Assembly (NCBI GenBank): GCA_003586115.2
Contig: QVOM02000119.1
Coordinates: forward strand, 44,084,521 to 44,148,520
Direction of reading: 5' to 3'
From: Salvator merianae
Taxonomy: Eukaryota; Chordata; Lepidosauria; Squamata; Teiidae
Length of the DNA stretch: 64,000 nt
Part shown: positions 44,601 through 56,818 of the stretch, one piece after another
How the letters are laid out: every line of letters begins with the position of its first letter
How positions within the stretch are numbered: position 1 is the stretch's first letter
Notes under the pieces: generated by a model
Databases searched by the model: none
Told to the model about the DNA's origin: nothing
What the model saw: only the letters and a program-made list of their open reading frames with translations
Program-made: the position numbers and the translations under genes

Positions 44601-45160
44601 TGTGAGACATCTGTCGTGCTTAACAAGCCACTTAGGGGAGAGGCCATTGCCCATTCAGACATGTCTCCTTAAGCAAGGAGAACATTCAACTGTCTGTTTC
44701 ATTGCTAGCCTTGCTTTTCCCATACAGAAATGCCATAATTCTCAATTTTATTATTGCTCCCATGATTCATGGTGATATGAAGGCCAAGCCCCATCATCCA
44801 ACTAAGACACAAAAAAGTCAATGTGTCAGGAGTTACTTACGATGGGGCAGGTGTGCTTGATTAAGAAGGAAAGCCTGAACATATGGAGCTGTCCATTCCT
44901 TATTCCCCATCTCTAACCGACACATTCTGAGGATAATATACATAATTTACAGCACCCTTGACTCTAATTCATTATCCTAATCTATATATTTCGGGATGCC
45001 TGAGATTCAGCAGCCTGATACTGTAAAACAAAGTTTAGATCATTGCTGTATGTCCTGAAGGGTGCAAAAGCCTTCTAAATGGTGGAAATTGCCTGAGGAG
45101 AGACATGTGACTGTATACATTGCATTTGTTTGAAACTCACGGACTGAGATAAATGCAGAC
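41606..45160. other. Intergenic, nothing recognised apart from small repeats
   Basis: A (CCCTG)n run lies at 42909-42943 in a CG-rich patch, and (CTTG)n-like words near 43357-43390. The open frame on the minus strand at 42854-43264 is low-complexity and shows no family features. No gene is supported. Confidence 0.5.
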
Positions 45161-45167
45161 TCTCAGC

Positions 45168-46735
45168 CAGTTATGGAACCATCATTCTGCAAGGTTGGAG
45201 GGTAGCAAATGTAACACCGATCTTCAAAAATGAATCCAGGGGTGATCCAGGAAATTACAGACCAGTCAGCTTAACATCAATTCCAAGTAAAGTGATGGAA
45301 CCCATAATTAAGAATAAAATTACTATACACATAGACGACCAAGCATTGCTGAAAGAAAATCAGCACAGCTCCTGCAAAGGTAAATCATGCCTTAGAAACT
45401 TGTTAGAATTCTTTAAGAGTGTTCATAAACATGTGGATAAAGGTGACCCAGTTGACATTGTCTATCTGGACTTTCAGAAGGCTTTTGATGAAGTCCCTCA
45501 CTAAAGACTCCTGAATAAATTCAGAGGACAGAATAAGAGGACAGGTCCTGTCCTGGATTGGTAACTGCCTAAAGGAGAGGAAACAGAGAGTCGTAATAAA
45601 TGGTCAGTTCTCAGAGTGGAAAGAGGTGAGAAGGGTTCTGCAAGGTCAGTATTAGAACTCCTGCTTTTTAATTTATTCATAAATGATCTAGAAGAAGGGG
45701 TAATTAGTGAGTTAGCAAAATCTGCTGATGACACTAAATTGTTCAGGGTAGTAAAAACTGAAAGTGATTCTAAAGAGCTCCACAGGGATCTCTTGACATT
45801 GGGTGAATCAGCAATGAAGTGGCAAATGCATTTCAATGGTAGCAAGTGCAAAGTGTTGCACATTGGGGCAAAGAACCCCAATTACATCTATAAATTGATG
45901 AGGGCCAAGCTTTCTGTGAAAGACCAGGAAAAGGATCTTGGGATTCTGGTAGACAGGTCAATGAAGGGGTTGGCCCAGTGTGCAGCAGCAGCAGTGAAAA
46001 AAGCAAATTCAGTGCTAGGGATAATTAGGAAGGGAATAGAAAACAAGTCCTCAAGTGTCATCATGCTTTTTTAGAAATCTATGGTGAGACCACACTTGGA
46101 ATATTGTGTATGATTCTGGTCACCTCACCTCAGAAAGGATATTATGAAACTAGAAAAGGTGCAGAAAAGGACAACCAGAATGATCAAGGGGCTGGAACAC
46201 CTTCCTTACAAAATCAGGCTGCAATTTCTTGGCCTCTTCAGCCTTGAGAAACAGCATTTAAGAAGGGACCTGATTGAAGTATATAAAATAATGCACGGTA
46301 TGAAAAAGGTGGATAGATAAAAATTCTTTTCTCTATCACACAATACTAGGACCAGGGGGCACTCTATAAGCGGATGGTAGCAGAGTTAGGACTGACAAAG
46401 GGAAGTATTGTTTTTCCCCAGAGTGTCATCAGTCTATGGAATTTATTACCGGAAGAGGTGGTGACAGCAATCAGCTTAGACATCTTTAAGAATGGATTGG
46501 GCAGATTCATGGAGGCCAGGTGGTCCAGGTACCACCTCCAGGTTGGAGAGACAGGCAGGATGCCTCTAACTAAAGGCCATTTGTAGAAAGTCAAGAGCAG
46601 GTGAAGGTTTTTCCTTTATGTTATGCTTGAGAGTGCCCTGAAGGTATTGATGGACCACTTTGTGAAACAGGATGCTGGACTGGATGGGCCGTGGCCTGAC
46701 CCAGCAAGGCTCCTCTTACGTTCTTATGTTCTTAT
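45168..46735 (+). mobile_element. L3-like CR1 LINE, 5'-truncated, degraded
   Basis: RT pieces in shifting frames include YRPVSLTSIP-like text near 45255, motif A IVYLDFQKAFDEV (about 45459-45497), LLFNLFINDLEEG (about 45661) and motif C SADDTKLF (about 45720-45743, with the first F changed to S). After that come KCKVLHIGAKN and EKDLGILVD, then the 3' UTR (CTCCAGGTTGGAGAGACAGG) ending GCTCCTCTTACGTTCTTATG TTCTTAT. Stop codons near 45502 and 46072 and frameshifts show an inactive old copy. Confidence 0.88.
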
Positions 46736-47389
46736 AAAACATAGTGCTTACTCAGTAATTTTCTTTATGTCCACACTTATTAGTCTCTCCATCATCAGTC
46801 AATTGATAGAATACCTTTTTCTCCTCACCCCTCCTATCTTTCTCCTTTCTCATGTGTGATTGGCTGCACTTCTATCAGTCAAATTTTGTGGAGGGAAAGC
46901 CCAGCCTTCTCCGTTCCCACCCTGTCTTCCCCCTTGCCCCACATCTCTAGCTTCCTTTTTATTTGTTTGTTTTAAAATAAACTTGTGATTGTTGGAGATG
47001 CATGCTTCTGCACTTTCAGATGCTCAGGAGGAAGGCTGCATTTCCAGCCAGGATACTGAGAGTGGGGGAGAGGGGAGATTTCATTTCTTCTGAAGCTGAA
47101 CATTTGCAAAGAAAGGTGAAGATACCGGGCAAGCGGGAAGTCAGGGTGGGGACCAGGCATATAGCCGGGGGGGCAGAGAGGGGCCAGCCCTCCCCCAAGT
47201 GTTTTTTGCCCCCCCACAATTTTTTTAATCCACCAGTGTAATTATCTCTCTAATGTAAAATTGTTACAGAAAAAATGTGACAAATTACTCATTCACCCCG
47301 AAATTTGTGATGGGTCCCCCCATATATATGGAGCTGGCTATGGGCCTGGTGGGGACACATCAGACTTGAAGTTCACTGTAGTTTGGAGT
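46736..47389. other. Intergenic, nothing recognised
   Basis: No supported gene or repeat. A G-rich patch lies near 47165-47185. Confidence 0.5.
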
Positions 47390-47577
47390 CAAGGGTCCTT
47401 TCTGCACTTGGCTTTATTCCGGATCATATCCCAGAACAGGGACCTGCTATCTGCATGCTAGTGCAGCTTACAGCAGGCCCTGTGTGGGGCCTGCCATAGT
47501 TCCTACTAGCATGCAGATGGCAGGTCCCTATTCCAGGATATAATCTGGTATAAGGCCAAGTGCAGAAAGGGCCAAGG
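47390..47577. mobile_element. Palindromic foldback MITE, family A copy 4, with flanking CAAGG
   Basis: The element at 47395-47572 starts GTCCTTTCTGCACTTGGCTT and ends AAGGCCAAGTGCAGAAAGGGC. The inner arms GGGACCTGCTATCTGCATGC and GCATGCAGATGGCAGGTCCC pair. The flanks are identical (CAAGG at 47390-47394 and 47573-47577), a possible 5-bp target duplication. Confidence 0.72.
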
Positions 47578-50057
47578 TTTCTAGCAAGCTACACAATTTA
47601 TCCATTCATATTACTGTTTCCACTTTGTATTCTTTATTTATCGAAAGGATCAAGGGGAAGGGGAGAGTGTGGAAAAGACGGAGTGTATGTATATAAATCT
47701 GTGCACGACAGATAGTGACTCTGCCCTGAACAAGCAGTGAATAAAAGAAGATCCTGCTTGAAATAATATCCCAGGAAATAAATTAAAGGCTCCCTAATTA
47801 GTGCAACAATTAAGCTCTTTCTCACCCTTAGTTCTGATTTCTCAGAAGAATTCCTGGCTGCTCCTGCTGCCGGCCTCCTCCAGCCCAAGTGCTACGGTAC
47901 TGTTTTCCCTTCTTCTCTTCCCAAGGGACAGGGCTGCCTAAGTTATTGCAGAAGGATTGAGGACCCTGTCAATTGCAACGGTGGATTGAGGGGCACCATT
48001 TTGAGGCAGCAGCCAAAGGGAGGGTGTGACAGGTTTACATGAGAAAAGGTGGAAGCAGCAGCAAACAATGAAGATGCCAACCCAGCAAACCTGCCCGGGT
48101 TCCCCTGAAAAGTACATAGGTGCCCAGATCTGAAGTTGTGGAGATCTATGCTTTAATTGAAAATAATAGTAAAGAAGAAGGAAGGAGGCATGGCACCACC
48201 CTAGTCCCCTGTCCATTGCATCCATGCCTGCAAGCTCCTCCCATTGCCTGAGAGTAATAACTTCTGCTGTAAAAACAGAAGGAGGAAAAGAGCCAGAAGG
48301 GAGTGGGGGGTGAAATAGTCCCAGTGCTGGAAACATCCGAATATCACATAGACCAGATAGGGCAGAGAAAAATCAGAAGGGCATTTTCGAGTGTGATCTC
48401 TTGGTTTAAGTCTGCCTGAAACCATCTTAAAAGTCATGTGTGACCCCAGTCTTAGTTTATCTGACTACATTCTTAGAGAGCTAACGGGTGACTACTCTGG
48501 CAACTCTCTCCCTGATTATGATTCAAGGTGGCAGCAGCCTACATTAAAGGACAGTGAAACCACAGCCTTTCATATCTTGGCTCTGATGCTTTTCAGTCCA
48601 CATTGTAATCTAAATGTCATATTGTCCCATAATTCTAGCAGATTGCAAATTGGATATAGAAAGTAGTTAGGTACTTGGCAGTTCAATCATCCAGCACTTA
48701 TGTGAAGAACAAGACCGTGTCATTGTATAAGAAAACTTGCAGTGGTGAAAATTAAAGACAATGGTGCCCAAGTGAATGGAGTGAAGGAACTGAATGAATT
48801 TGACTTTTATACAGTCAGATCCAGGCTGAATCCAGTGGTAATAAAATGTTGTTATTTTGTGCAAGACTGCCATCAAGTGGCCAGCTGTACATATAAGCCA
48901 CCAAGCCCAGTTATTCCCTAGCATCCATTTGTACAGTTCAGCAATCAGTATTTATTCAGATATCACCTGTTCAATTAGCAGGAACTGGCAGCTTTATTAC
49001 AAGCCACCTGTTTCCAAATATAAACACTTATCGAGGCAGTAAAAACATGCATGAAGACAATGGCAATTCTTTATGAGCACATTCTCATTAACAATATCGC
49101 AAAGTGAAAATTATTACAGTACAATAGTGGTACAAAAAAGCAGTTGATGATTAAATTAATGCTTGGCATCAGTTTTCAATTTAATGAGTTCCAAATCCAA
49201 CTGAGAAACAAATATGGCCAGCAATTCAGAACAGACGTGATCTTTAAAGATTGCACTACTATGGATGTTTGGTGTATTCCTTTATGGAACACTAAAGGAT
49301 CTTTGATTCTTAAAATGAATGAAAAATTCTGCAGTGCCTTAAGTGTTCTTTGGCATGAACAGTTGTGGACAAGGACTTCTTTCATCACATGTACAAGGTC
49401 CTTGGGGTTGTTCTCATTGCTAAACATTGCTATGCTCAACATGCATAAGCACAACAGTGCACTATTACACTAGTATTATGTCAAAGTTTCTTGTCACATG
49501 CACATTGCATGCAAATGTCTGCAAGCTCTAGTCTGATCAGTTTGCCACTTCTGCTCTCTCTTTTTTTCAACCCTGTCCTCTTAGCATTACAAATCCCAAT
49601 AGCCTTTGTAAGGTGAATATAAATAAGCCAGAGTGCCTAGAACAGAGGGGCAGGAAGAAACAAAGGCTTATGGAAACTAAGAGTAGGGAGTACTGAGTAG
49701 GTGGAAGAGAGCATAAGAGGGGTTTTTAGGATTAGATAAAGTGTTGTCCAATTGATTGTCCAGATTGATTATTGGCCAGACTAACAACATTTTGCTATTT
49801 GATTAAGTATATCATTGCAGTCACTGAGAAAGAGAGCTAAATATAGAAGTTCTCACAGAGAAAAAGCACATCAGTGTGTCTCTACTTCAAATGAGTATAA
49901 ATCCCTGGAATGGCAGTGCCTTTGTTTACCCCTTAAGCAATGCCAGTCTGACTTCCTCAAATACTGGTCAGCTGAACTTTTTGTAGACATGTACACATCA
50001 AATGCAAGGGTCCATCCCTTGGAAGATAAGGAAACAAGAATAGATGCTAAGTAATGC
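47578..50057. other. Intergenic, nothing recognised
   Basis: No exon-like blocks or repeat landmarks were found. Confidence 0.5.
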
Positions 50058-50246
50058 CTCCAGGTTGGAGAGACAGACAGGATGCCTTTAAAGGCCATTT
50101 ACAGGGAGTCGAGAGCAGATGAAAGTTTTGCCTTTGCCTACTGCTTGAAAATGCCCAGAAGCAATTGGTGGGTCACTGTGTGAGAAAGAATGCTGGACTA
50201 GATGGGCTCTGGCCTGATCCAGCAGGGCTCCTCTTATGTTCTTAAG
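50058..50246 (+). mobile_element. L3-like CR1 LINE 3' UTR fragment
   Basis: It runs from GCCTCCAGGTTGGAGAGACA through CCCAGAAGCAATTGGTGGGT and GACTAGATGGGCTCTGGCCT to TCCTCTTATGTTCTTAAG. It is closely similar to the end of the copy at 45168-46735 and to 63323-63518. Confidence 0.8.
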
Positions 50247-51624
50247 AAACAGAGTCCCTGTGACCAAACCATCCATGCCAAAGCTGTTATCCAAAGACTC
50301 TCTGCTCCCTAACTGTGCCTGTCTGTGCTCCCACCTCCCAACCCTGGCAGCAGGATTTCTTGTACTACAAGCTTCTGCGCTTTCACCTGGGAAAGAAATT
50401 ATAATGGTCCAGATGCTTCAGATCTCTGGAGATTCTTCACGATATTCTTCTTCTGTCTGACAAGTTTAAAGAATCTTAAGAAGGAAGAGCAAACTCTCAC
50501 CTTAAAGTAGCTTGTCAACTGTTAGCATATCAACAGCAGACACAGAGGTCGCCTGGTCACGATTTTCAGCCCAATGAGATGTATTTCTACTTAAATTGCA
50601 GTCATTTTGTAAACCAGCACAGACAAATCATATGCAAATCTGTGTCTTCACTTTTTCCAATGATACATTTCCTCTTCTTTGGCAATACATGTGTGCCCAC
50701 CCTTGAGCACAATGAGTAATCACAGAAAGAACAGGTTTATTTTGGGGTTTAGCATCAAACATTGCCAGAACAGAAAAATCAAGTTCTCTCCCAAATTTTA
50801 ACTTCTGCCTTTCCCAATCGGGTTCTATATTTCTTCATTTGAGGGGGAAAATGTGCATAGGAACATATAAACGGAGCCAGGCAGTTAATACATCCAGCTT
50901 AATATTGCAGAGCAGAATTTCTGCCCACCAGATGTTTGGCCGATGGCAATTTTAGTTCAAAACGTCTGAGGTTGCCAGTTTGGCGAAGGCTGGCTGTTTT
51001 CTAATAATCTTTTTTGGGGGGGGGAGGGAATCTAGGGTAGAAGTCAACCATTTCTGCTGCACAAGAGCTTTGCTAACCTTGTCTTCTGCAAGGGTGGAGA
51101 GAGCAGAGACCCACAAACTGAATGCTATGAAATAGTAGGAGCATGGTAAGGTTTCTTTGATTTTGTTAAAGGTTGCTTTGTCCATTGCAGATCAAAAGAT
51201 AGTTTACAAGATCAAGAGAATTCTTCCTTCTGGAGACTCAGACGGCACCTTCACTTACCTGGCAAAGTGCCCATGGGCACATCTTCGCCTGCTGCATATC
51301 AATTTGCAACAGCAAGAGGCACCCCATGTTGAGTGTGCCCACTGGTCTTAGCACATTTCTGCTGGGTTCACATGTCAACCACAGCCCCATTTTTTGCTCC
51401 AGTCAACAATGGCAGTAACTGCTGCACAAGCATTGGGAAAACAGAGGCATTCTGTTTTCTTGAAACACCCAGCAGCTTACCCTTTGCAGTGCCATGGCAG
51501 TGGATGCTGTTTTCACTCTTAGACAGCCAGCACTGAGACCACAGCCACACCACTGCTTCCAGTGCATGTGGAATTCCCCTTAGTGTGGTTAGACGGAAAT
51601 GGTGACATAGCCCTTAGACATACA
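50247..51624. other. Intergenic, nothing recognised
   Basis: A G-run lies at about 51013-51024. No supported gene or repeat. Confidence 0.5.
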
Positions 51625-52107
51625 GGGCCTTTCTGCACTAAAAGACCATGATGTGACACAGGGGTCTGAACCAGCAAGGCCTGCTGGTTGGGACCACAGC
51701 AAGGCATGGTCTGGACAGCAGTGTTGTCCAGATCAGCCCCAAACCAGCCTTGAAGCTTGCATGAGCTTTGGGACTAGCCTCTGAGGGGTCTAAAAGATAA
51801 GGAAGGAAAAGATTCCCAGTCCACTTTGGTTCACTGCGGAAACAGGTCCTCTGATAGTCTGGAAAATCAAGGTGTGCCTTCTACACACCTCCATGTTCTG
51901 GACTGGCCAAAGCTGGTATGCCAGCAGTCCTCAGTGGAAGGTGTTACCAGTAATCCAGATCAGGGAGACCTGATCTGGATTATGCTTCATCCTATGCAAA
52001 GACAGCATACCAGTGGTAGGCAGGGCCTCCTGTATTCCACACGAACTTGTAGAAGAGAGGTCTTAGTGCACTTACTGGTAAGGAACACTAGCAAGTGTAA
52101 AAAGCCC
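51625..52107. mobile_element. Non-autonomous DNA element, family E copy
   Basis: The left end is GGGCCTTTCTGCACTAAAAG; the right end read backwards is GGGCTTTTTACACTTGCTAG. Inner words such as GTTGTCCAGATCAGCCCCAAA and CTTGAAGCTTGCATGAGCTTTG correspond to the other family E copies. About 480 bp, non-coding. Confidence 0.6.
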
Positions 52108-52289
52108 ATAGCTTGAAAGGGAAAATATAAGTCTCCATGCGTTCCACCACCAAAGTATCTAGGGAAGGGAACAGCGCCCTAGGGAACCATCAAAGGCACC
52201 CAAAGCTCAGCACACAAGGAACAATAGCAAGGCAACTGCAGTGGCATGGTGAAATGACTGCTGCTAATAGATGTGCCAAGGCAGTTTGC

Positions 52290-52870
52290 TTGGTAAATAT
52301 TCATTCATTTAAGACATTTTTATACTGTTTCCATTTAAAAATTTCAAAGCAGTTTACAGAGCATTAAAAATGAGGGTAAAACAGAATTAAAATAGAATTA
52401 AATCAGTTAAAATGGATCAAAAACTGAGTGGGCCAGGGAGAAACATAGGGCCTTTTCACACTTCCATCTTGGAATGTTCAGAATGGAAGTAGGTGTGAAC
52501 GCTGCATACCGGGAACAATTCAGCTGCTCCTGGTACTGCTGCGGAGCACAATTTTGTGCTTCACAACTAGTAGCAACTGGGAATGGCTGTAGCTTGTTCC
52601 TGATCATGAGAGCCTCTGTGCAATATGGACACACTTCACTAGTGAGCATCTGAAAAATGTGAACAGGCTCAACTTTCCACACAGGGAATGCCTGTGTAAA
52701 AGATAGGTCTTTAATAGGTGCTTCTAAGTTGCAAGTGTAGAAGCCTCATTAACAACAGAGGAGAGGGCATTCCGAAGGGAAGGTGCTACCACTGGGAATA
52801 TCCAAACCAGGAGCCACTTCAACCAACCCCTGCCAGGCTGTGACAAAGCCACTATGCCCCACAGCAGTAG
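52290..52870 (-). mobile_element. L2-like LINE 3' portion split by a family C MITE
   Basis: The left part (52290-52447) is a 3' tail in reverse (TTTCAAAGCAGTTTACAGAG, ...AATTAAAATAGAATTAAATC). The right part (52671-52870) continues with AAGATAGGTCTTTAATAGGT and GGAGAGGGCATTCCGAAGGG, standard words of the same LINE read in reverse. The family C element at 52448-52670 lies exactly between. Confidence 0.65.
52448..52670. mobile_element. Non-autonomous DNA element, family C, nested in LINE
   Basis: The left end is GGGCCTTTTCACACTTCCAT, then CTTGGAATGTTC; the right end read backwards is GAGCCTGTTCACATTTTTCA. An inner GCTGCTCCTGGTACTGCTGC block is shared with 55339-55628. Confidence 0.65.
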
Positions 52871-53257
52871 AGACACACTCAGAGCTAAAAATTGGAAGGA
52901 GAGTTACTGTAGCTCTTTATTAGTACATCTTCTTTGTATTAAGAAGTCTCCAGGTTGAATGTTCAGCATTGGAAGAAGGCAATGGCAAGTCTCATCTCTA
53001 CTATAGCCAAGAAGATACCTGGGTGGTTCTATGTAATCACCATGACTTGAACTCATCTGAAGTGCCTCTTTATTTTGAACTTCAAGCTTATCAGTCACAG
53101 TATTCAAGATATGCTTGTTTTCAGTAACACTGTTTCATCTAGAGACCTCAGACCAAAATCTACTTCAAGCTTCCCTTAACAACCTTTAATGTTAGGGTAA
53201 TCATGGATGGATAATCCTAGAGTTATGACTAATTAGGGATAGAAAAGAAAAGTTCTG
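52871..53257. other. Intergenic, nothing recognised
   Basis: No supported feature; possibly more decayed LINE. Confidence 0.4.
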
Positions 53258-54160
53258 TTGGATCAAGTCATAGCTCTTCTAGTCTAACATCCCATCTGAC
53301 ATGGCAGTCCACCACTTGTTTCTAGGCATTCTCAAGCAGAAGATGAAGGTGAAACCATCACTTACTCTTGACAAATGGCCTGTAGAGGGATCCTGCCTAT
53401 CTCTCCAACCCAGATATAGGGCCTTTCCACACTTACCTGTAAAATGGTATAGTGCAAGGCCTAGCCCACTTCTGGGCCTCTCTTGTCTGTGCTCTGGAGC
53501 AAAAGAAGGAGGCCATGCCCCCTGCTGGCACAATGAATCTGCATTGCATGTAGTGTAGTCTGGTCTAGGTGGTCCAAAATGGCCGCCGAGACTGAGGCAG
53601 CAATAGACCTTTTTTAAAAAGTCTACCACTATCTTACTCCTAAGTAAACTGGTCCAGAGTGGTGTGCTGAAGGGTGCATGCCTCCTCGTTCCAATTTAGC
53701 AGGGGGACCTAGTTCAGCAGGACACCAAAGTGTGCCTCCAAAATGAGTCCCTCTAGGACTCTGAGGGCAGGAAATTTCACTCCTGACTGTCAGAGTCCTC
53801 GCAGCAGGCTCTGAAGCTCACATGAGCTTCAGGGCATGGCAACATGGTGCAGCACAGCACAGCATGGCACGAGGTGGTGTGGAGCCTGTCTCAGATCAGG
53901 CCGTCCAAGTTTAGGCAGCCTTGTTCAGGAGTTGGTTCTAGCTGGAGTGCCCAGCCAGTTTAGGTGCAGAAATGGCCACAGTATCTAGGCATCCATTCTA
54001 GTAGCCATTGATATACCTGACCTCCATGAATTTGTCTAATATTTTCTTAAAGACATTAGACTAGCTGGAAGGAACCAGTGGCACTACATTTTAGCAGCTC
54101 CATTTAATTTGCTGCTGCTTCAGCTATTGAACTGACTCTCTTAAGCTACAAGGCACACAC
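53258..54160 (-). mobile_element. L3-like CR1 LINE fragment split by a family E MITE
   Basis: The left part has GTTGGATCAAGTCATAGCTC and TTCTAGTCTAACATCCCATC (reverse of the L3 3' UTR). After the insertion, 53983 onward resumes with CTAGGCATCCATTCTAGTAG, CCATTGATATACCTGACCTC and CATGAATTTGTCTAAT in the expected order. Non-coding remnant. Confidence 0.7.
53419..53977. mobile_element. Non-autonomous DNA element, family E, nested in L3
   Basis: The left end is GGGCCTTTCCACACTTACCT; the right end read backwards is GGCCATTTCTGCACCTAAAC. An inner stem GACTCTGA...TCAGAGTC flanks GGCAGGAAATTTCACTCCTG, in the same place as the stem in 56256-56818. About 560 bp. Confidence 0.65.
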
Positions 54161-54685
54161 ACCCCTCCAACTGCATCACTGGGCACTCCACAGTATCCAC
54201 ATTTGGCAATGCAGGCACCTCACAAAGAGACAGTCAAGATACTCATGCAGGGAGCAGGATTTCACCCTCAAGCACCTTTAGCAGGCATCACATTCCTTGG
54301 TGGGCAAGTCATGCTGCCACCCTTCAGGCTGCTTAATTAAATATTTTTGTCCTCGTCCCCTTCTGATGCAAATTCTTTCCTTCCTGATTATTGTTCCTGG
54401 TCATTTTGCACAACATAAGGGAATGGAAAAGAGATAAAGGCAGGGGTTAAGAGGAGAGCAGCACACATTTACATTTGAAAAATGTAATAATAATTGGATC
54501 CATTAAATAAATGGATGCTCTTGAAATCACAGTTTTTGCAGGGGATTTTCAACCATCGCACCCTCTCAAAATCTCAGAATTGTGAATAGGGAACAAAATA
54601 AGGGACTATATAATCAAACTGACAAATTGACCATATTGTGAGAAAGAAATGACACCCAAAGTAGTACAGTTTGTTGCAAACTCTT
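54161..54685. other. Intergenic, nothing recognised
   Basis: No supported feature. Confidence 0.5.
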
Positions 54686-54823
54686 GTTCATTTAGACATG
54701 TATTTATTTGTTACATTTTTTTCCTAAAGAGTTCAATGTGGGATACATTATTCTTCTTCCCTTCACTTTTTCCTCACAACAGTCCCATATAGCTGGCCAG
54801 GCTGACAGGCAGTGACAGATCCA

Positions 54824-55335
54824 GGGCCTTTCTGAATGGCCCCTTAATCCACATTAAGGGCCCATGTAGTTCACATGTAGGCCTCCAGATCCACATGTTA
54901 ATGTGGAGGCCTCACCCCCCACTAGTCTGGTTGCATCTGCACGAGGCAGAGCATAATCCACATTAAGGAGGCCTTAATCTAAATCTCTGGTAGGCCTGTT
55001 TAATCGGGTCTACCAGGGAACCTGCGCAGCCCTGATTCAGAACACAGGAGGCATGCAGAAGGCACATTTCGGGGGCACCCTTCATAGCGTGCCACCAAAA
55101 AACATCTCCCGGAGGCCTCAAAGCTAGGAACCTTTGTTCCTAGCCATGGAGTTATGGGGGTGCAGCTGCAAAGTTCACACAAGCTTCGTAGCCATGGCGT
55201 GAGCTACTCTCAATCAGTGTGGTCAGTGCAGATGATGCTAACCCAGCCCATGCCTCCCTGTGGTCTGGATCAGTGGCCAGGCCATTCCAGACCCTCCCGT
55301 GTGGATTAACAGCAGGTAAGCACATAAAGGGTCAC
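54824..55335. mobile_element. Non-autonomous DNA element, family E-like, nested
   Basis: The left end is GGGCCTTTCTGAATGGCCCC. Subterminal TTAATCCACATTAAGG and GTGTGGATTAACAG pair across the element. An inner stem CTAGGAAC-CTTT-GTTCCTAG lies at about 55125-55144, the same position as other family E stems. The right end near 55330 is not exact. Confidence 0.5.
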
Positions 55336-55338
55336 AAA

Positions 55339-55628
55339 TGGCTTTTTTGCACTTCCACCATAGAACAAAATAATTATCCTGTTCTACAATGGAACAGAGC
55401 TCACAGCACAGTAAACATCCGCACTGCAAGGGCTTGGAAAAGACCAGCAGCAGGATACCAGCATTTGCAGTGCAAATGCTGGCATCCTACACAATGACAG
55501 CTGCTCCTGGTACAGCTGTGGAGCGTAATTTTGTGCTCCATCACAAGTAGCAATTGGGGGCAGCTGTAGTCTGCTCCCAATCACCAGGGCTTCCATGACA
55601 CTCAGTAGTGGAAAGTGTGAAAAGGCCC
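55339..55628. mobile_element. Non-autonomous DNA element, family C copy
   Basis: The left end is TGGCTTTTTTGCACTTCCAC, then an inverted pair around GAACAAAATAATTATCCTGTTC; the right end read backwards is GGGCCTTTTCACACTTTCCA. The inner ACAGCTGCTCCTGGTACAGC block matches 52448-52670. Confidence 0.65.
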
Positions 55629-55724
55629 AAAGTTACCCATTAAAATGCCACAGCTGAGTTGGAATTCAAATGCAGCAGATCTCAGGTCTAGCCTCATAAG
55701 TCAAGAGATTTGTTAAGCTCATGT

Positions 55725-56045
55725 CATGTGGCCTTCCTTGCAATTCCCTCATGCTTAGAGGATTGAGGGGTGGTGACACGTGACAGGCCCTTCTCTATGG
55801 TGGACCCCAGGCTTTGGAATAGTTTTCCTGCTGAGGTATGGCAGGCATCCAAATGTTATAGTTTTCAGTGCCTAGTTAAAATGTACCTTTGCACTCATAC
55901 TTCTGATGTTTAAGTTTCCTCCTAATATTACCTTGCACTGGAGAGCAGGGAGTTATGTTTTATTTGGTTTCATTGATTTAAATGGATGTCCGACTTCCCT
56001 GAGACCTTCAGGATAGAAATATTTTAAAATAATAAATAATGTAGC
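55725..56045 (+). mobile_element. L2-like LINE 3' end fragment
   Basis: It codes a decayed AFSMVDPRLWNSFPAE-like end across frames (CAGGCCCTTCTCTATGGTGG, CCCCAGGCTTTGGAATAG) and finishes GAAATATTTTAAAATAATAAATAATG. Confidence 0.6.
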
Positions 56046-56255
56046 AAGGCCTGAAGAATAGTCTCCTGTGGCTCCCATTCCCCAGCTGATGTCACAAGCC
56101 AAGACAGACTTCTCTTTATCTCTACAGTCCCAGTCACAATGATTAAATCAATCCATTGACTTTGAAAGGGGTCCTGAGCATTTTAGGAGTGACTATGAAG
56201 CCAATCTAAAATACTCAAATCTTTTCTAGCAATCAACATTATGGTGGTTTAATTA

Positions 56256-56818
56256 AGGCCATTTCTGCCCCTGCCAACAGGCCACACCAAGAATGGGCCT
56301 CCCTTCCACACTCTGGAGCAGTCTAAGGGAGGCCAAGTCCACTGCTAGTACACTCCGTCTGCACAGGACAGAGAGTAGATGGGACCAGGATGCCCAAATT
56401 GATATCCTGGTCCAGTCTACCAAGAGACCTCTTTTTTGAGGTCTACCTGTATACTAAGGGGTGGTATACTGGCCCACAAAGGCATGTGGACAGCACGCCT
56501 CCGTGATTTGGTATACTGTAAAGGACCATTTCATTGGCACAAGGCAGGCACTCAAATGTGCCCCCAAGGAGCTCTGAAGGCCAGGAACTTTTGTTGTTGG
56601 CCTTCAGAGCATCTGGAGGCCTGCCACACTAGCTCCCAAGCTGGCCCGTGCTTTGGAGCCAGCATGGGTGGGGACTAGCACCAAACAGGCCATCCCAGTG
56701 TAGACAGCTTTGTTCCACACCAACAGCAATGCATCCCAGTTTGGGATGGATTGCTTATCCTGGAGCAGAGCGTCCTGCTCTGTCTTGGTCTACCACAGGT
56801 AAATGCGGAAACAGCCTT
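56256..56818. mobile_element. Non-autonomous DNA element, family E copy with inner hairpin
   Basis: The left end is GGCCATTTCTGCCCCTGCCA; the right end read backwards is AGGCTGTTTCCGCATTTACC. A perfect 12-bp stem CTCTGAAGGCCA (56572-56583) and TGGCCTTCAGAG (56598-56609) lies in the middle. About 560 bp, non-coding. Confidence 0.6.

Larger units (their letters stand above)
54686..55720. mobile_element. MIR/L2-type 3' segment interrupted by two MITEs
   Basis: The left part has TATTTATTTGTTACATTTTT, CTTTTTCCTCACAACAGTCC and GGCTGACAGGCAGTGACAGA. After the insertions it resumes at 55629 with AAGTTACCCATTAAAATGCC, CAGCTGAGTTGGAATTCAAA. This is the familiar CCTCACAACAACCC...GTGAC...AAGGTCACCCA...GCTGAGT.GGAATT.GAA order, cut in the middle. 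Confidence 0.6.
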
